Shown here piece after piece: positions 18,234-25,818 of a stretch of DNA of 64,000 bases. The position numbers were made by a program, and so were the translations under genes. Location of the stretch: positions 620,001 to 684,000 of the forward strand of contig NZ_JAJBZH010000002.1 in NCBI RefSeq assembly GCF_020551945.1, written 5' to 3'. Positions within the stretch are counted from its first letter, which is position 1. Each line of letters starts with the position of its first letter. Below the pieces are notes generated by a model. That model saw nothing but the letters and a program-made list of their open reading frames with translations. It ran no database searches and had not been told where the DNA came from. The DNA is from Cellulosimicrobium marinum. GTDB lineage: Bacteria > Actinomycetota > Actinomycetes > Actinomycetales > Cellulomonadaceae.

Positions 18234-19048
18234 CCGCCACGACCCTGTCCCCGAGCCCGACCCGCACGACCCGTGCCCGGCGGCGCGGGACCGGCTGGCG
18301 GGGCTTCGGCACCCTGCTGTCGACCGAGGCGCGCCTGTGGGTGCGCGACGGCGGGACGGTGTTCTTCTCGCTCGCGTTCCCGACCGTGCTGCTGCTCGGC
18401 GTCGGGTTCGCCATCCCGGGGATGCGCGACCCCCTGGAGGACGCGGGCCCCTGGACGGGGCTGAGCGCGATCTCCCTGTACCTGCCCGTGGTGCTCGCGG
18501 CCGCCGTCGCGACGCCCGCCCTCACCACGATGCCGGTGTACTTCGCGACGTTCCGGGAGAAGGGCCTGCTGCGGCGGCTGTCGACCACGCCGATGCGGCC
18601 GCAGGGGATCGTCGTCGCGCACCTGGTCATCAACCTCGTCGCGATCGTCGCGGCGACGGGCATCGCGCTGGGGATCGGGTCGCTCGTGTTCGACGTCCCG
18701 GTGCCGCGGCACGTCGCGACCGTCGTGCTGGCGTTCCTCCTCGCGGTCCTGTCGATGCTGTCGCTCGGCGTCGTCGTCGCGGCACGCGTGCCCAAGGCGA
18801 GCACGGCGTCGGCGATCGGGTCGCTCATCTACTTCCCGCTGCTGTTCCTGTCGGGCATGTGGACGCCCGGCCCGATCATGCCGGACGCGGTCCGCGAGAT
18901 CGGCCAGTACACCCCGCTCGGCGCGGCCGCGCAGGCGATGACGGCAGGCTGGTTCGAGGACGGGTTCCCGACGCTGCAGGTCGTCGTCATGGCCGTGTGG
19001 ACCGTCGTGCTCCTGCCCCTCGGGGTGCGCCTCTTCCGCTGGAGCTAG
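18230..19048 (+). CDS. ABC-2 type permease
   Basis: The 272-aa membrane partner of the upstream ATPase. A basic N-terminus is followed by about six helices; the ABC-2 hallmark FREKGLLRRLSTTPMRP (amphipathic coupling region) and the late motif LFLSGMWTPGPIMPDAVREIGQYTPLG are present. These are characteristic of DrrB-like drug-efflux permeases. It ends the operon; the next gene has its own promoter. Confidence 0.9.
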   Translation: MTATTLSPSPTRTTRARRRGTGWRGFGTLLSTEARLWVRDGGTVFFSLAFPTVLLLGVGFAIPGMRDPLEDAGPWTGLSAISLYLPVVLAAAVATPALTTMPVYFATFREKGLLRRLSTTPMRPQGIVVAHLVINLVAIVAATGIALGIGSLVFDVPVPRHVATVVLAFLLAVLSMLSLGVVVAARVPKASTASAIGSLIYFPLLFLSGMWTPGPIMPDAVREIGQYTPLGAAAQAMTAGWFEDGFPTLQVVVMAVWTVVLLPLGVRLFRWS

Positions 19049-19091
19049 CGGAGCGCGGGCGAACGGCCCGGCCCCGCCTAGCCTGGCCGCC

Positions 19092-19826
19092 ATGAAGCCG
19101 TTCCTTCTGCTCGCGTCCCGGGCGGAGGACCGGGCGGCCGACGGCGAGCACGACGCCGTGCTGCGGTTCTCGGGCCTCGCGCCCGACCAGCTCTACCGCG
19201 TGCGCATGGAGGCGGGGCCGCTGCCGTCGATCGACCTCGACGACTACTCGGGCGTGATCGTCGGCGGCAGCCCGTACGACTCGTCGAAGGCGGAGCACGA
19301 GAAGTCCGACGACCAGCGGCGGGTCGAGCGCGAGCTCGGCCCGCTGCTCGACGAGATCGTCGCGCGCGACGTCCCGTTCCTCGGGGCGTGCTACGGCGTC
19401 GGGACTCTCGGGCTGCACGAGGGCGCGATCCTCGACGACACGTTCGCCGAACCCATCTCGGCGGTGACGGTCCGCCTCACCGCCGAGGGGCGGCGCGACC
19501 CGTTGCTCGCGGACCTCCCGGACGCGTTCGAGGCGTACGTCGGGCACAAGGAGGCGGTGCGCGAGCTGCCGGCGCACGCGGTGCTGCTCGCGTCGTCGGA
19601 CACGTGCCCGGTGCAGATGTTCCGCGTCAAGGAGAACCTGTACGCGACGCAGTTCCACCCGGAGCTGGACCTCGCGGGCATCCTCACCCGGATCGAGGTG
19701 TACGGGGAGTACGGGTACTTCCCGCCCGAGACCGCGGGGGAGGTCGAGGCGCGGGTGCGGCGCGGCGACGTCCGACACCCGGGGAAGGTCCTGGCGGCGT
19801 TCGTGCGCCGCTACGCGCGCGACTGA
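19092..19826 (+). CDS. Class I glutamine amidotransferase domain protein
   Basis: A 244-aa GATase1 protein related to the GMP synthase amidotransferase domain. The catalytic Cys lies in FLGACYGVGTLG (about residue 100) and the His-Glu pair in ATQFHPELD. It is a stand-alone hydrolase, possibly acting on gamma-glutamyl or peptide substrates; such proteins are often labelled GMP synthase-like, but no synthetase domain is present. TAGCCT (19079-19084) ends 7 nt before the ATG, so the mRNA is probably leaderless. Confidence 0.85.
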   Translation: MKPFLLLASRAEDRAADGEHDAVLRFSGLAPDQLYRVRMEAGPLPSIDLDDYSGVIVGGSPYDSSKAEHEKSDDQRRVERELGPLLDEIVARDVPFLGACYGVGTLGLHEGAILDDTFAEPISAVTVRLTAEGRRDPLLADLPDAFEAYVGHKEAVRELPAHAVLLASSDTCPVQMFRVKENLYATQFHPELDLAGILTRIEVYGEYGYFPPETAGEVEARVRRGDVRHPGKVLAAFVRRYARD

Positions 19827-19839
19827 CGGAGCCGGACGC

Positions 19840-19899
19840 GCCGAACCCCGGGTTGCTCGGCACCTGACGGTCGTGGTGCCGCGCAACCCGGGGTTCGGC
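19840..19899. terminator. Bidirectional terminator between convergent genes
   Basis: A perfect 17-bp stem (19840-19856 with 19883-19899) encloses a further 7-bp stem CGGCACC/GGTGCCG. It begins with GCCGAA 13 nt after the amidotransferase stop and ends 19 nt before the TSUP stop on the other strand. Confidence 0.7.
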
Positions 19900-19918
19900 A
19901 GGGTGCGGTGACGGGCGG

Positions 19919-20866
19919 TCAGCGGGCGGCGGGCTCCGGCTCGGGGGCCTGGTCGTTGCCCGACGCCGCGGCCTCCTGGTCGGGCGACGTCGCCTCGAGC
20001 GCGGCGGCCCGACGGTGCTCGCGCACCGACCAGGCGACGGCGGCGGCCCACAGGACGGCGATCGCGCCGAGGACGACACCCTGGACGCCGCTGCTCGCGT
20101 CGACCCAGTCCGACCGCAGGAGCGTGCGGACGTTGGTGAGGACGATGACGCCGCCGACGGCGGAGCCGAGGATGCGCGGCGGCAGGTGGCGCACGAGCCA
20201 TGCCGCGATCGGGGCCGCGACCAGGCCGCCGAGCAGGAGCGCGAGGACCCAGGTGAGGTCGATGCCCTGCGAGCCGAGCGAGAAGAGGAACCCGAGCGAC
20301 GCGGCGAGGGCGACGAGGAACTCCGACGTGTCGATCGACCCGATGACCTTGCGCGGCTCGATGCGGCCCGACGCGAGGAGCGCGGGGGTGCCGACCGGGC
20401 CCCAGCCGCCGCCGCCCGTCGCGTCGACGAACCCGGCGACGAGCCCGAGCGGGCCGAGGAAGCGCTTGCGCAGCGGGAGCCCGAGGCGGCCGGTCGGGAG
20501 CCCGGCGAAGGTGAAGCGGGAGAGCACGTAGATGCCGAGCGCGAGGAGCAGGAGCGACATCACCGGGGCGGCGACGTCGGTGGAGAGGTTCGACAGGAAC
20601 GTCGCGCCGGCGAACGCGCCGATCGCCCCCGGGACACCGATCCGCAGCACGACCTTCCAGTCGACGTTGCCGAACTTCCAGTGCGCGGCGCCCGAGGCGA
20701 GCGTCGTGCCGATCTCGGCGAGGTGCACCGTCGCCGACGCGGCGGCGGGGTTGGTCCCGATCGCGAGGAGCAGGGTGGTCGACGTGACGCCGTACGCCAT
20801 GCCCAGGCTGCCGTCGACCAGCTGTGCGCCGAGCCCCACGAGGGCCAGCAGGAGAAGTGTCCGCAC
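19919..20866 (-). CDS. TSUP (TauE/SafE) family transporter linked to Rrf2
   Basis: A 315-aa membrane protein with about eight helices. It contains the TSUP repeats LVDGSLGMAYGVTSTTLLL and GFVDATGGGGWGPVGTPALL. The GTG at 20866 is chosen because GGAG lies 7 nt upstream on the minus strand; an in-frame GTG 14 codons earlier is less likely. The C-terminal 40 residues are hydrophilic. The Rrf2 regulator gene lies upstream on the same strand with an imperfect palindrome in between, so export of a sulfur compound under Rrf2 control is inferred. Confidence 0.88.
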   Translation of the reverse strand: MRTLLLLALVGLGAQLVDGSLGMAYGVTSTTLLLAIGTNPAAASATVHLAEIGTTLASGAAHWKFGNVDWKVVLRIGVPGAIGAFAGATFLSNLSTDVAAPVMSLLLLALGIYVLSRFTFAGLPTGRLGLPLRKRFLGPLGLVAGFVDATGGGGWGPVGTPALLASGRIEPRKVIGSIDTSEFLVALAASLGFLFSLGSQGIDLTWVLALLLGGLVAAPIAAWLVRHLPPRILGSAVGGVIVLTNVRTLLRSDWVDASSGVQGVVLGAIAVLWAAAVAWSVREHRRAAALEATSPDQEAAASGNDQAPEPEPAAR

Positions 20867-20907
20867 CGTCGCTCCTTGTCCGTGCGCCGGGACCGTCCCC
20901 GGCGTCA

Positions 20908-20931
20908 CGACAAGATTGACCGATGTTGTCG
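20908..20931. promoter_or_regulatory. Imperfect palindrome upstream of the TSUP gene (putative Rrf2 operator)
   Basis: CGACAAGAT-TGACCG-ATGTTGTCG has 9-bp arms matching at 8 positions. It sits 42 bp before the chosen TSUP start in an AT-rich patch between the Rrf2 gene and its probable target. Confidence 0.5.
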
Positions 20932-20990
20932 AGTATTTCTACGGGGTGATCACATCATGGTCGTGTGTTAACGACGCCCCGCCCGACGCG

Positions 20991-21449
20991 TCAGGGGTTC
21001 TCCCACGCGTCCGCGCGCGCCGCGAGGGCATGCACGTCGTCCGGGAGGTCGCGGCGCACCACGTCCGCGAGCGTCACGCGGTCGAGGACGTCGCGCACGC
21101 TCGCGCGCAGCGCCACCCAGACCTCGAGCAGCCCTGCCGCCGACCCCTCGTACGCGAGGCTCGGCGGGCGCTCGTCGCGCACCGTGACGAGGGGCCCGTC
21201 CACGGCGCGGAACACGTCGGCGAGGGTCACCTCGTCGGCCGGCCGGGCGAGCCGGTGGCCGCCGGACCGGCCGCGGACGCTCGCGACGATCCCGGCGCGC
21301 CGCAGGTCGCCGAGGATCCGCTCCAGGAAGCTCACGGGCAGGCCCTGGCCCGCCGCGAGGTCCTCCGCCCGCACCGGGTCGCCGTGGGGGGACGCCGCGA
21401 GCTCGGCGCACGCCCGCACCGCATAGTCCGCCTTCGCCGAGACACGCAC
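20991..21449 (-). CDS. Rrf2-family regulator without cluster cysteines
   Basis: A 152-aa regulator with the typical Rrf2 start MRVSAKADYAVRACAELA, a winged helix (LPVSFLERILGDLRRAGIVASVRGRSGGHRLAR) and a dimerisation helix. It has only one Cys, in the first helix, so the three-Cys Fe-S site of IscR/NsrR/RsrR is missing. It therefore resembles CymR-type members that respond to sulfur metabolites or partner enzymes. It lies just upstream of the TSUP exporter on the same strand (124-nt gap). Confidence 0.85.
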   Translation of the reverse strand: MRVSAKADYAVRACAELAASPHGDPVRAEDLAAGQGLPVSFLERILGDLRRAGIVASVRGRSGGHRLARPADEVTLADVFRAVDGPLVTVRDERPPSLAYEGSAAGLLEVWVALRASVRDVLDRVTLADVVRRDLPDDVHALAARADAWENP

Positions 21450-21471
21450 GGTCCCATTCTCCCCCGTCGCG

Positions 21472-21969
21472 TCAGCGGACGAAGAACGGCCCGGCCGACG
21501 GGTCGGCGAGCCAGCCGAGGGCGTGCCCGACGCGCTCCGCCGTGGAGGGCGTCACGTCGGCGGGCAGGTCGTCGGGGGCGAACCACCCGACGTCGAGCGA
21601 CTCGTCGTCCGCGACGTGCGCCGCCGCCGCGGCCGCCGGGGAGACCGGCCGGCACAGGAACGCGAGGTCGAGGTACTGCGACAGGTCGCCGTTCGGGTAG
21701 CGGACGGGCTCGGTCACGGTGACCGCGACGAGCGCGTCGACCACGACGTCCACCCCGGTCTCCTCCCGCACCTCGCGCGCCAGCCCGACCGCCGGGTCCT
21801 CGCCCGGCTCGAGGATGCCGCTGACCACGGCCCACAGCCCGGTGTCGGCGCGCCGCCCGAGGAGGAGGCGACCGTCGTCGTCCACCACGACGCCGGACAC
21901 CCCCGGCATCCACAGCAGGTCCGTCCCGATGCGGGAGCGCAGGGCGGCGACGAAGTCCGGGATCGGCAT
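21472..21969 (-). CDS. Nudix hydrolase
   Basis: A 165-aa hydrolase of nucleoside diphosphate-X compounds. The Nudix box is complete: GILEPGEDPAVGLAREVREETGV (about 52-74), with GX5E and REXXEE intact. A PGVSGVVVDDDGRLLLGRR entry strand precedes it. The substrate cannot be told from sequence. Its ATG is divergent from the aromatic leader/DAHP synthase transcript, 75 bp away. Confidence 0.92.
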   Translation of the reverse strand: MPIPDFVAALRSRIGTDLLWMPGVSGVVVDDDGRLLLGRRADTGLWAVVSGILEPGEDPAVGLAREVREETGVDVVVDALVAVTVTEPVRYPNGDLSQYLDLAFLCRPVSPAAAAAAHVADDESLDVGWFAPDDLPADVTPSTAERVGHALGWLADPSAGPFFVR

Positions 21970-22031
21970 GGTCCGAGCGTAGGCGCGACCGGCCCGCGAG
22001 ACGCGCCGACCACCCCGCGCGGAGCACGTGC

Positions 22032-22037
22032 TACTGT
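22032..22037 (+). promoter_or_regulatory. -10 element of the DAHP synthase leader transcript
   Basis: TACTGT ends 7 nt before the GTG of the leader peptide; the transcript would start at the leader codon itself. Confidence 0.5.
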
Positions 22038-22043
22038 CGCGCC

Positions 22044-22109
22044 GTGACTTCTCAGTGGTATTGGCGCTTTACGCAGGCTCCCGGTGGGGCCGTGCGGGCG
22101 CTCGCCTGA
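22044..22109 (+). CDS. Aromatic-amino-acid leader peptide (attenuator) for DAHP synthase
   Basis: A 21-residue frame beginning GTG and reading MTSQWYWRFTQAPG near its start: Trp-Tyr-Trp-Arg-Phe in consecutive codons. Such a cluster of two Trp, one Tyr and one Phe is very improbable by chance in a 73%-GC genome and matches exactly the end products of the pathway controlled by the downstream gene. A terminator-like hairpin (22139-22170) follows 29 nt after the stop. Ribosome stalling at scarce aromatic aminoacyl-tRNAs would prevent terminator formation and raise DAHP synthase. It is a classical attenuator by inference. Confidence 0.75.
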   Translation: MTSQWYWRFTQAPGGAVRALA

Positions 22110-22138
22110 CCACAGAACACACCACCCGGAGCCAGCAC

Positions 22139-22170
22139 AGGGCCTTGGACGCGGACCGCGTCCGGGCCCT
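22139..22170 (+). terminator. Attenuator terminator before DAHP synthase
   Basis: A hairpin with outer stem AGGGCC/GGCCCT and inner stem GGACGCGG/CCGCGTCC separated by a small internal loop, followed by a weak T stretch (TCGTCGTG). It lies between the aromatic leader peptide and the DAHP synthase start, the right place for transcription attenuation. Confidence 0.6.
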
Positions 22171-22275
22171 TCGTCGTGAGACGGGCCGCTCCGGGACCAC
22201 GGGCGGCAGCAGGCCGGTGAGGGCTCTCGTCTGACGACGGCCCTCGACCCCGCCGCACGAACCAGGAGAACCCCC

Positions 22276-23436
22276 GTGACCAGCACGACCACGCAGCCCG
22301 CCGCGAACGCCCAGCCCGCGAACGACGGCCGGGAAGCCGATACCGTCGACCCCGTGGACAGCCCCGAGCTCCAGGCGCGCACCAGCGACCTGCGGGTGCG
22401 CGCGCTCGACGCGCTCCCCGCGCCCCGCACGATGCTCGCCGACCTGCCGCTCGGTGCGACCCGCAGCGACCTCGTCACGACGTCGCGCCGCGAGGTCCGC
22501 GACGTCCTCGCCGGCGAGGACGACCGCCTCCTCGTCATCGTCGGGCCCTGCTCGGTCCACGACCCGCAGGCCGCGCTCGAGTACGCCGGGCGCCTGGCCG
22601 CCGTCGCGCACGAGCTCGCCGACGACCTCCTCGTCGTCATGCGCGTGTACTTCGAGAAGCCGCGCACGACCGTCGGGTGGAAGGGCCTCATCAACGACCC
22701 GCACCTCGACGGGTCGCACGACGTCCACCACGGCCTGCGCCTCGCCCGCGAGGTGCTGCTCGGCGTGCTCGACGCCGGCGTGCCCGCCGCGTGCGAGTTC
22801 CTCGAGCCGACGAGCCCGCAGTACATCGCCGACGCGGTCTCCTGGGGCGCGATCGGGGCCCGCAACGCGGAGTCGCAGGTGCACCGCCAGCTCGCGTCCG
22901 GCCTGTCCATGCCGGTCGGGTTCAAGAACGCGACCGACGGCGACGTGCAGATCGCCGTCGACGGCTGCATCACCGCCGCGAGCGAGCACACGTTCTTCGG
23001 CATGGACTCCCTCGGGCGCGCCGCCGCCGTCGAGACCGCCGGCAACCCCGACTGCCACGTCATCCTGCGCGGCGGACGCTCCGGCCCCAACTACGGGACC
23101 GACGACGTCGCGGCGGCGCTCGCGGTCGCGCGCACCTCGGGCCTCGGCGGGGTCACGGAGCACGGGCTCGTCGTCGACGCGTCGCACGGCAACTCGGGCA
23201 AGAGCCACGTGCGCCAGGCGGAGGTCGTGCGCGAGCTGTCGACGCGCCTGGCCGAGGGGGAGCAGGGGATCACCGGTCTCATGATGGAGAGCTTCCTCGT
23301 CGCGGGCGCGCAGAAGCCCGCGCCGTCGGGCCTGGTGTACGGGCAGTCCGTCACGGACGCGTGCCTCGACTGGGACACGACGGCCGACCTCCTGCGCGAT
23401 CTCGCCGGGGCGGTCCGGGCGAGGCGCGCGCTCTGA
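22276..23436 (+). CDS. aroG: 3-deoxy-7-phosphoheptulonate (DAHP) synthase, class I
   Basis: Condenses phosphoenolpyruvate and erythrose 4-phosphate, the first step of the shikimate pathway. The 386-aa protein is of the AroF/G/H type: VIVGPCSVHDPQAALEYA with the metal/PEP site Cys, RVYFEKPRTTVGWKGLINDP, the GFKNATDGDVQIA block, ILRGGRSGPNYG and the VDASHGNSGK metal site. An acidic 40-residue N-terminal extension may take part in feedback control. GTG 22276 is preceded by AGGAGAAC. It is single-gene, with a 166-nt attenuation leader; the SigK promoter lies just after its stop. Confidence 0.95.
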   Translation: MTSTTTQPAANAQPANDGREADTVDPVDSPELQARTSDLRVRALDALPAPRTMLADLPLGATRSDLVTTSRREVRDVLAGEDDRLLVIVGPCSVHDPQAALEYAGRLAAVAHELADDLLVVMRVYFEKPRTTVGWKGLINDPHLDGSHDVHHGLRLAREVLLGVLDAGVPAACEFLEPTSPQYIADAVSWGAIGARNAESQVHRQLASGLSMPVGFKNATDGDVQIAVDGCITAASEHTFFGMDSLGRAAAVETAGNPDCHVILRGGRSGPNYGTDDVAAALAVARTSGLGGVTEHGLVVDASHGNSGKSHVRQAEVVRELSTRLAEGEQGITGLMMESFLVAGAQKPAPSGLVYGQSVTDACLDWDTTADLLRDLAGAVRARRAL

Positions 23437-23441
23437 GGCAC

Positions 23442-23468
23442 CCATCCGCGCGGGGCACGGCACCGAAC
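23442..23468 (+). promoter_or_regulatory. SigK-type promoter of sigK-rskA
   Basis: CCATCC (23442-23447), 15 nt, CCGAAC (23463-23468). It resembles the mycobacterial SigK promoter (CCATCC ... CCGAAT) and has the same spacing as the promoters at 24945 and 25785. It implies autoregulation and places the start site near 23475, which rules out the earliest GTG codons as starts. Confidence 0.75.
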
Positions 23469-23536
23469 CCGTGGTGTCCCGGACGGTCCGGGGCGGTGCG
23501 CGCGTGAAGGAGCCGGTGCTGGGGGACACTGTCGGG

Positions 23537-24115
23537 GTGCCATCCCCCGTGAGGGCGACCCTGCCGGGCGCCGTCGACGCCGCGCTCGCCGCGTGCGCCG
23601 GTGGCGACCCCGACGCGTTCGCGCCGGTCTACGACGCGCTCGCGCCCGTCGCGTACGGCACGTGCCTCGGGATCCTGCGGGACCCGGACCACGCGGCGGA
23701 GGTGATGCAGGAGGTGATGGTCGAGGTGTGGCGGACGGCTCCGCGGTTCGACGCCGCGCGCGGATCGGCCCGGACCTGGGTCGCGACGCTCGCGCGCCGT
23801 CGGGCGGTGGACCGCGTGCGGGCCGAGCAGGCGCGCCGCGACCGCGACCAGCGCGACCTCGACACGACCCTCGCGACCGCCCCGCGCGACGTCGTCGCGG
23901 AGGACGTGGAGCGTCTGCTCGACGGCGCGGCGGTGCGCCGCTGCCTCGGTTCGCTCACCGACACGCAGCGCGAGGCCGTCGTGGAGGCCTACTTCGGCGG
24001 CTACACGTACCGGGAGGTCGCGGAGCGTCTCGACGCCGCGCTGCCCACCGTGAAGTCGCGCATCCGGGACGGGCTGGCCCGGCTGCGCGACTGCCTGGGG
24101 GTGCGTCGTGACTGA
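23537..24115 (+). CDS. sigK: ECF sigma factor SigK
   Basis: A group IV sigma factor of about 192 aa. Region 2 (AFAPVYDALAPVAYGTCLGILRD, then QEVMVEVWRTAPRFD and ARTWVATLARRRAVDRVR) and region 4 (LTDTQREAVVEAYFGGYTYREVAERL, TVKSRIRDGLARLRDCL) are complete. The sequence closely follows mycobacterial SigK, and GTG 23537 gives the usual short N-terminus; GTG 23504 and 23516 are alternatives, with AAGGAG between them. Its neighbours are the RskA anti-sigma factor (8-bp overlap), a fasciclin lipoprotein and DipZ, the known SigK regulon of mycobacteria. It would direct transcription of three CCATCC/CCGAAC promoters here. Confidence 0.9.
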   Translation: MPSPVRATLPGAVDAALAACAGGDPDAFAPVYDALAPVAYGTCLGILRDPDHAAEVMQEVMVEVWRTAPRFDAARGSARTWVATLARRRAVDRVRAEQARRDRDQRDLDTTLATAPRDVVAEDVERLLDGAAVRRCLGSLTDTQREAVVEAYFGGYTYREVAERLDAALPTVKSRIRDGLARLRDCLGVRRD

Positions 24116-24884
24116 GCCGAGGACGGACCGCGACGAGCGGGGCGGCGCGTGGGACCTGCTGCCCGCGTACGCCCTCGACGCGGTCGACGACCTGGAGCGC
24201 CGCGCCGTCGAGCGGCTGCTCGACGCCGACCCGGACGCCCGGCGGGCGGTCGACGAGTACCGGGACGTCGTCGCGGCCTTCGCCGTCGAGCAGGCTCCGC
24301 CCGCGGCGGCGCGCGAAGTGGTGCTCGCGCGGGTCGCGGTGACGCCGCAGGGGGCACGTGCCGCGGGTGCCGAGGAGACCGCCGGGTCCGAGGGGCCGGT
24401 CGGGCCCGGGCGACCCGAGGGTCCGGCCGACGCGCGGGCCCGGCGCCGCTGGGGGCTCGTCGCCGCGGCCGCCGCCGCGGTCGTCGCGGTCGCCGTCCCG
24501 ACGACCGTCGCCGTGCGCGCCACCCAGGAGCAGACGCGCCTCCAGGAGCAGGCGGACGTCGTGGCGCAGATGCTCGCCGACCCGTCGGCGACGATCGTGC
24601 GCGGCGACGTCGCGGGCGGCGGCGAGGCGTCGGTGCTCGTCGCGGGCGACGACTACCTGTTCCGCGCGTCGGGGCTTCCCGGCGTGGCCGACGACCAGGA
24701 CTACCAGCTGTGGGTCGTGTCCGACGACGGCGCGGTCTCCTCCGCGGGCGTGGTGGAGGACCAGGACGGCACGGTCGAACAGCTCGTGCGGGACGTCCCG
24801 GGCGTGGGCGTCGCGGTGACGGTCGAGCCGGAGGGCGGCTCCGAGCAGCCGACGTCGGACCCGGTCGTCGCGCTCGTCACCTGA
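24108..24884 (+). CDS. rskA: Anti-sigma-K factor RskA
   Basis: A 258-aa single-pass membrane protein. The N-terminal cytoplasmic part (WDLLPAYALDAVDDLERRAVERLL) is the anti-sigma domain that sequesters SigK. A Gly/Pro/Glu-rich linker leads to one transmembrane helix (about 113-133), and the extracytoplasmic RskA domain ends with YQLWVVSDDGAVSSAGV and VTVEPEGGSEQPTSDPVVAL. In this family, regulated intramembrane proteolysis releases SigK, probably in response to redox state. It overlaps sigK by 8 bp. Confidence 0.9.
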   Translation: MTEPRTDRDERGGAWDLLPAYALDAVDDLERRAVERLLDADPDARRAVDEYRDVVAAFAVEQAPPAAAREVVLARVAVTPQGARAAGAEETAGSEGPVGPGRPEGPADARARRRWGLVAAAAAAVVAVAVPTTVAVRATQEQTRLQEQADVVAQMLADPSATIVRGDVAGGGEASVLVAGDDYLFRASGLPGVADDQDYQLWVVSDDGAVSSAGVVEDQDGTVEQLVRDVPGVGVAVTVEPEGGSEQPTSDPVVALVT

Positions 24885-24944
24885 CCTCGGCGGGGTCGTC
24901 CGGAACCCGCGCGGAACGTGTCCGGAACTCGTTCGCTTCGTGAC

Positions 24945-24971
24945 CCATCCGGTGCGCACGACGCTCCGAAC
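24945..24971 (+). promoter_or_regulatory. SigK-type promoter of the fasciclin lipoprotein
   Basis: CCATCC (24945-24950), 15 nt, CCGAAC (24966-24971). The flanks GACCCATCCGG and GCTCCGAACCC are nearly identical to those of the dipZ promoter. It lies 51 nt before the ATG. Confidence 0.8.
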
Positions 24972-25022
24972 CCTCCTCGACACGCCCCGCACCGGCGGGG
25001 CGACGACTTCGAGGAGAGACCG

Positions 25023-25730
25023 ATGAACGCTCGAACCCGTACCTCGTACGCCGTCGCCGGCATCGCCACGCTCGCCGTGCTCGGCCTGTCGGCGTGCAGC
25101 TCCGACACCGACTCGGGTGACGCCTCGACCGACACCACGTCCGAGGAGTCGATGGACGACACGACCGACGACATGGGCGACGACATGACGGAGGACTCGA
25201 CCGACGACACGTCCGACGACATGGCGATGGACCCCGCCGCGAACCTCGTCGGGCCGGGCTGCGAGGCGTACGCCGAGCAGGTCCCCGACGGCGCCGGCTC
25301 CATCACGGGCATGTCGACCGACCCGGTCGCGGTCGCGGCGTCGAACAACCCGCTGCTCACGACCCTCGTCTCCGCCGTCTCCGGGGAGCTCAACCCGGAG
25401 GTGGACCTCGTCGACACGCTCAACGGCGACGAGTTCACCGTGTTCGCCCCGGTCGACGACGCGTTCGCGCAGATCGACGACGCGACGATCGAGACGCTGA
25501 AGACCGACGCGGACATGCTCACGTCGATCCTCACCTACCACGTGGTGCCCGGTCAGCTCACGCCCGACCAGGTCGTCGGCGAGCAGACCACCGTCCAGGG
25601 CGGCACCGTCGAGGTCACCGGCGAGGGCGACGAGCTCATGGTGAACGACGCGAACGTCGTCTGCGGCGGCGTCATGACGCAGAACGCGACCGTCTACCTC
25701 GTCGACGCGGTGCTCATGCCGACGATGTGA
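25023..25730 (+). CDS. Fasciclin-domain (MPT83/MPT70-like) lipoprotein
   Basis: A 235-aa surface lipoprotein. The signal peptide ends in LSAC with lipidated Cys25. Then comes a low-complexity Asp/Thr/Ser/Met spacer (about 28-70) and one FAS1 domain: [52 protein letters not shown]. Two Cys in the domain (GPGCEAY and VVCGGV) could form a disulfide, as in MPT70/MPT83. In mycobacteria these are SigK-regulated secreted antigens encoded beside dipZ; the same gene order here supports a redox-linked envelope role. ATG 25023 has GAGGAGAG upstream. Confidence 0.92.
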   Translation: MNARTRTSYAVAGIATLAVLGLSACSSDTDSGDASTDTTSEESMDDTTDDMGDDMTEDSTDDTSDDMAMDPAANLVGPGCEAYAEQVPDGAGSITGMSTDPVAVAASNNPLLTTLVSAVSGELNPEVDLVDTLNGDEFTVFAPVDDAFAQIDDATIETLKTDADMLTSILTYHVVPGQLTPDQVVGEQTTVQGGTVEVTGEGDELMVNDANVVCGGVMTQNATVYLVDAVLMPTM

Positions 25731-25742
25731 CCCCAGGACGTG

Positions 25743-25772
25743 CGACGGCCCCGGCTGCGGCCGGGGCCGTCG
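25743..25772 (+). terminator. Terminator after the fasciclin gene
   Basis: A 13-bp stem CGACGGCCCCGGC/GCCGGGGCCGTCG with a TGCG loop, 12 nt after the stop. It separates the fasciclin gene from dipZ, which has its own SigK-type promoter. Confidence 0.7.
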
Positions 25773-25784
25773 TCGTGTCGCGAC

Positions 25785-25811
25785 CCGTCCGGACGCGCGC
25801 CCGCTCCGAAC
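25785..25811 (+). promoter_or_regulatory. SigK-type promoter of dipZ (leaderless)
   Basis: CCGTCC (25785-25790), 15 nt, CCGAAC (25806-25811). It ends 7 nt before the dipZ ATG, so the mRNA would start at the initiation codon. Confidence 0.75.
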
Positions 25812-25818
25812 CCCTGCC

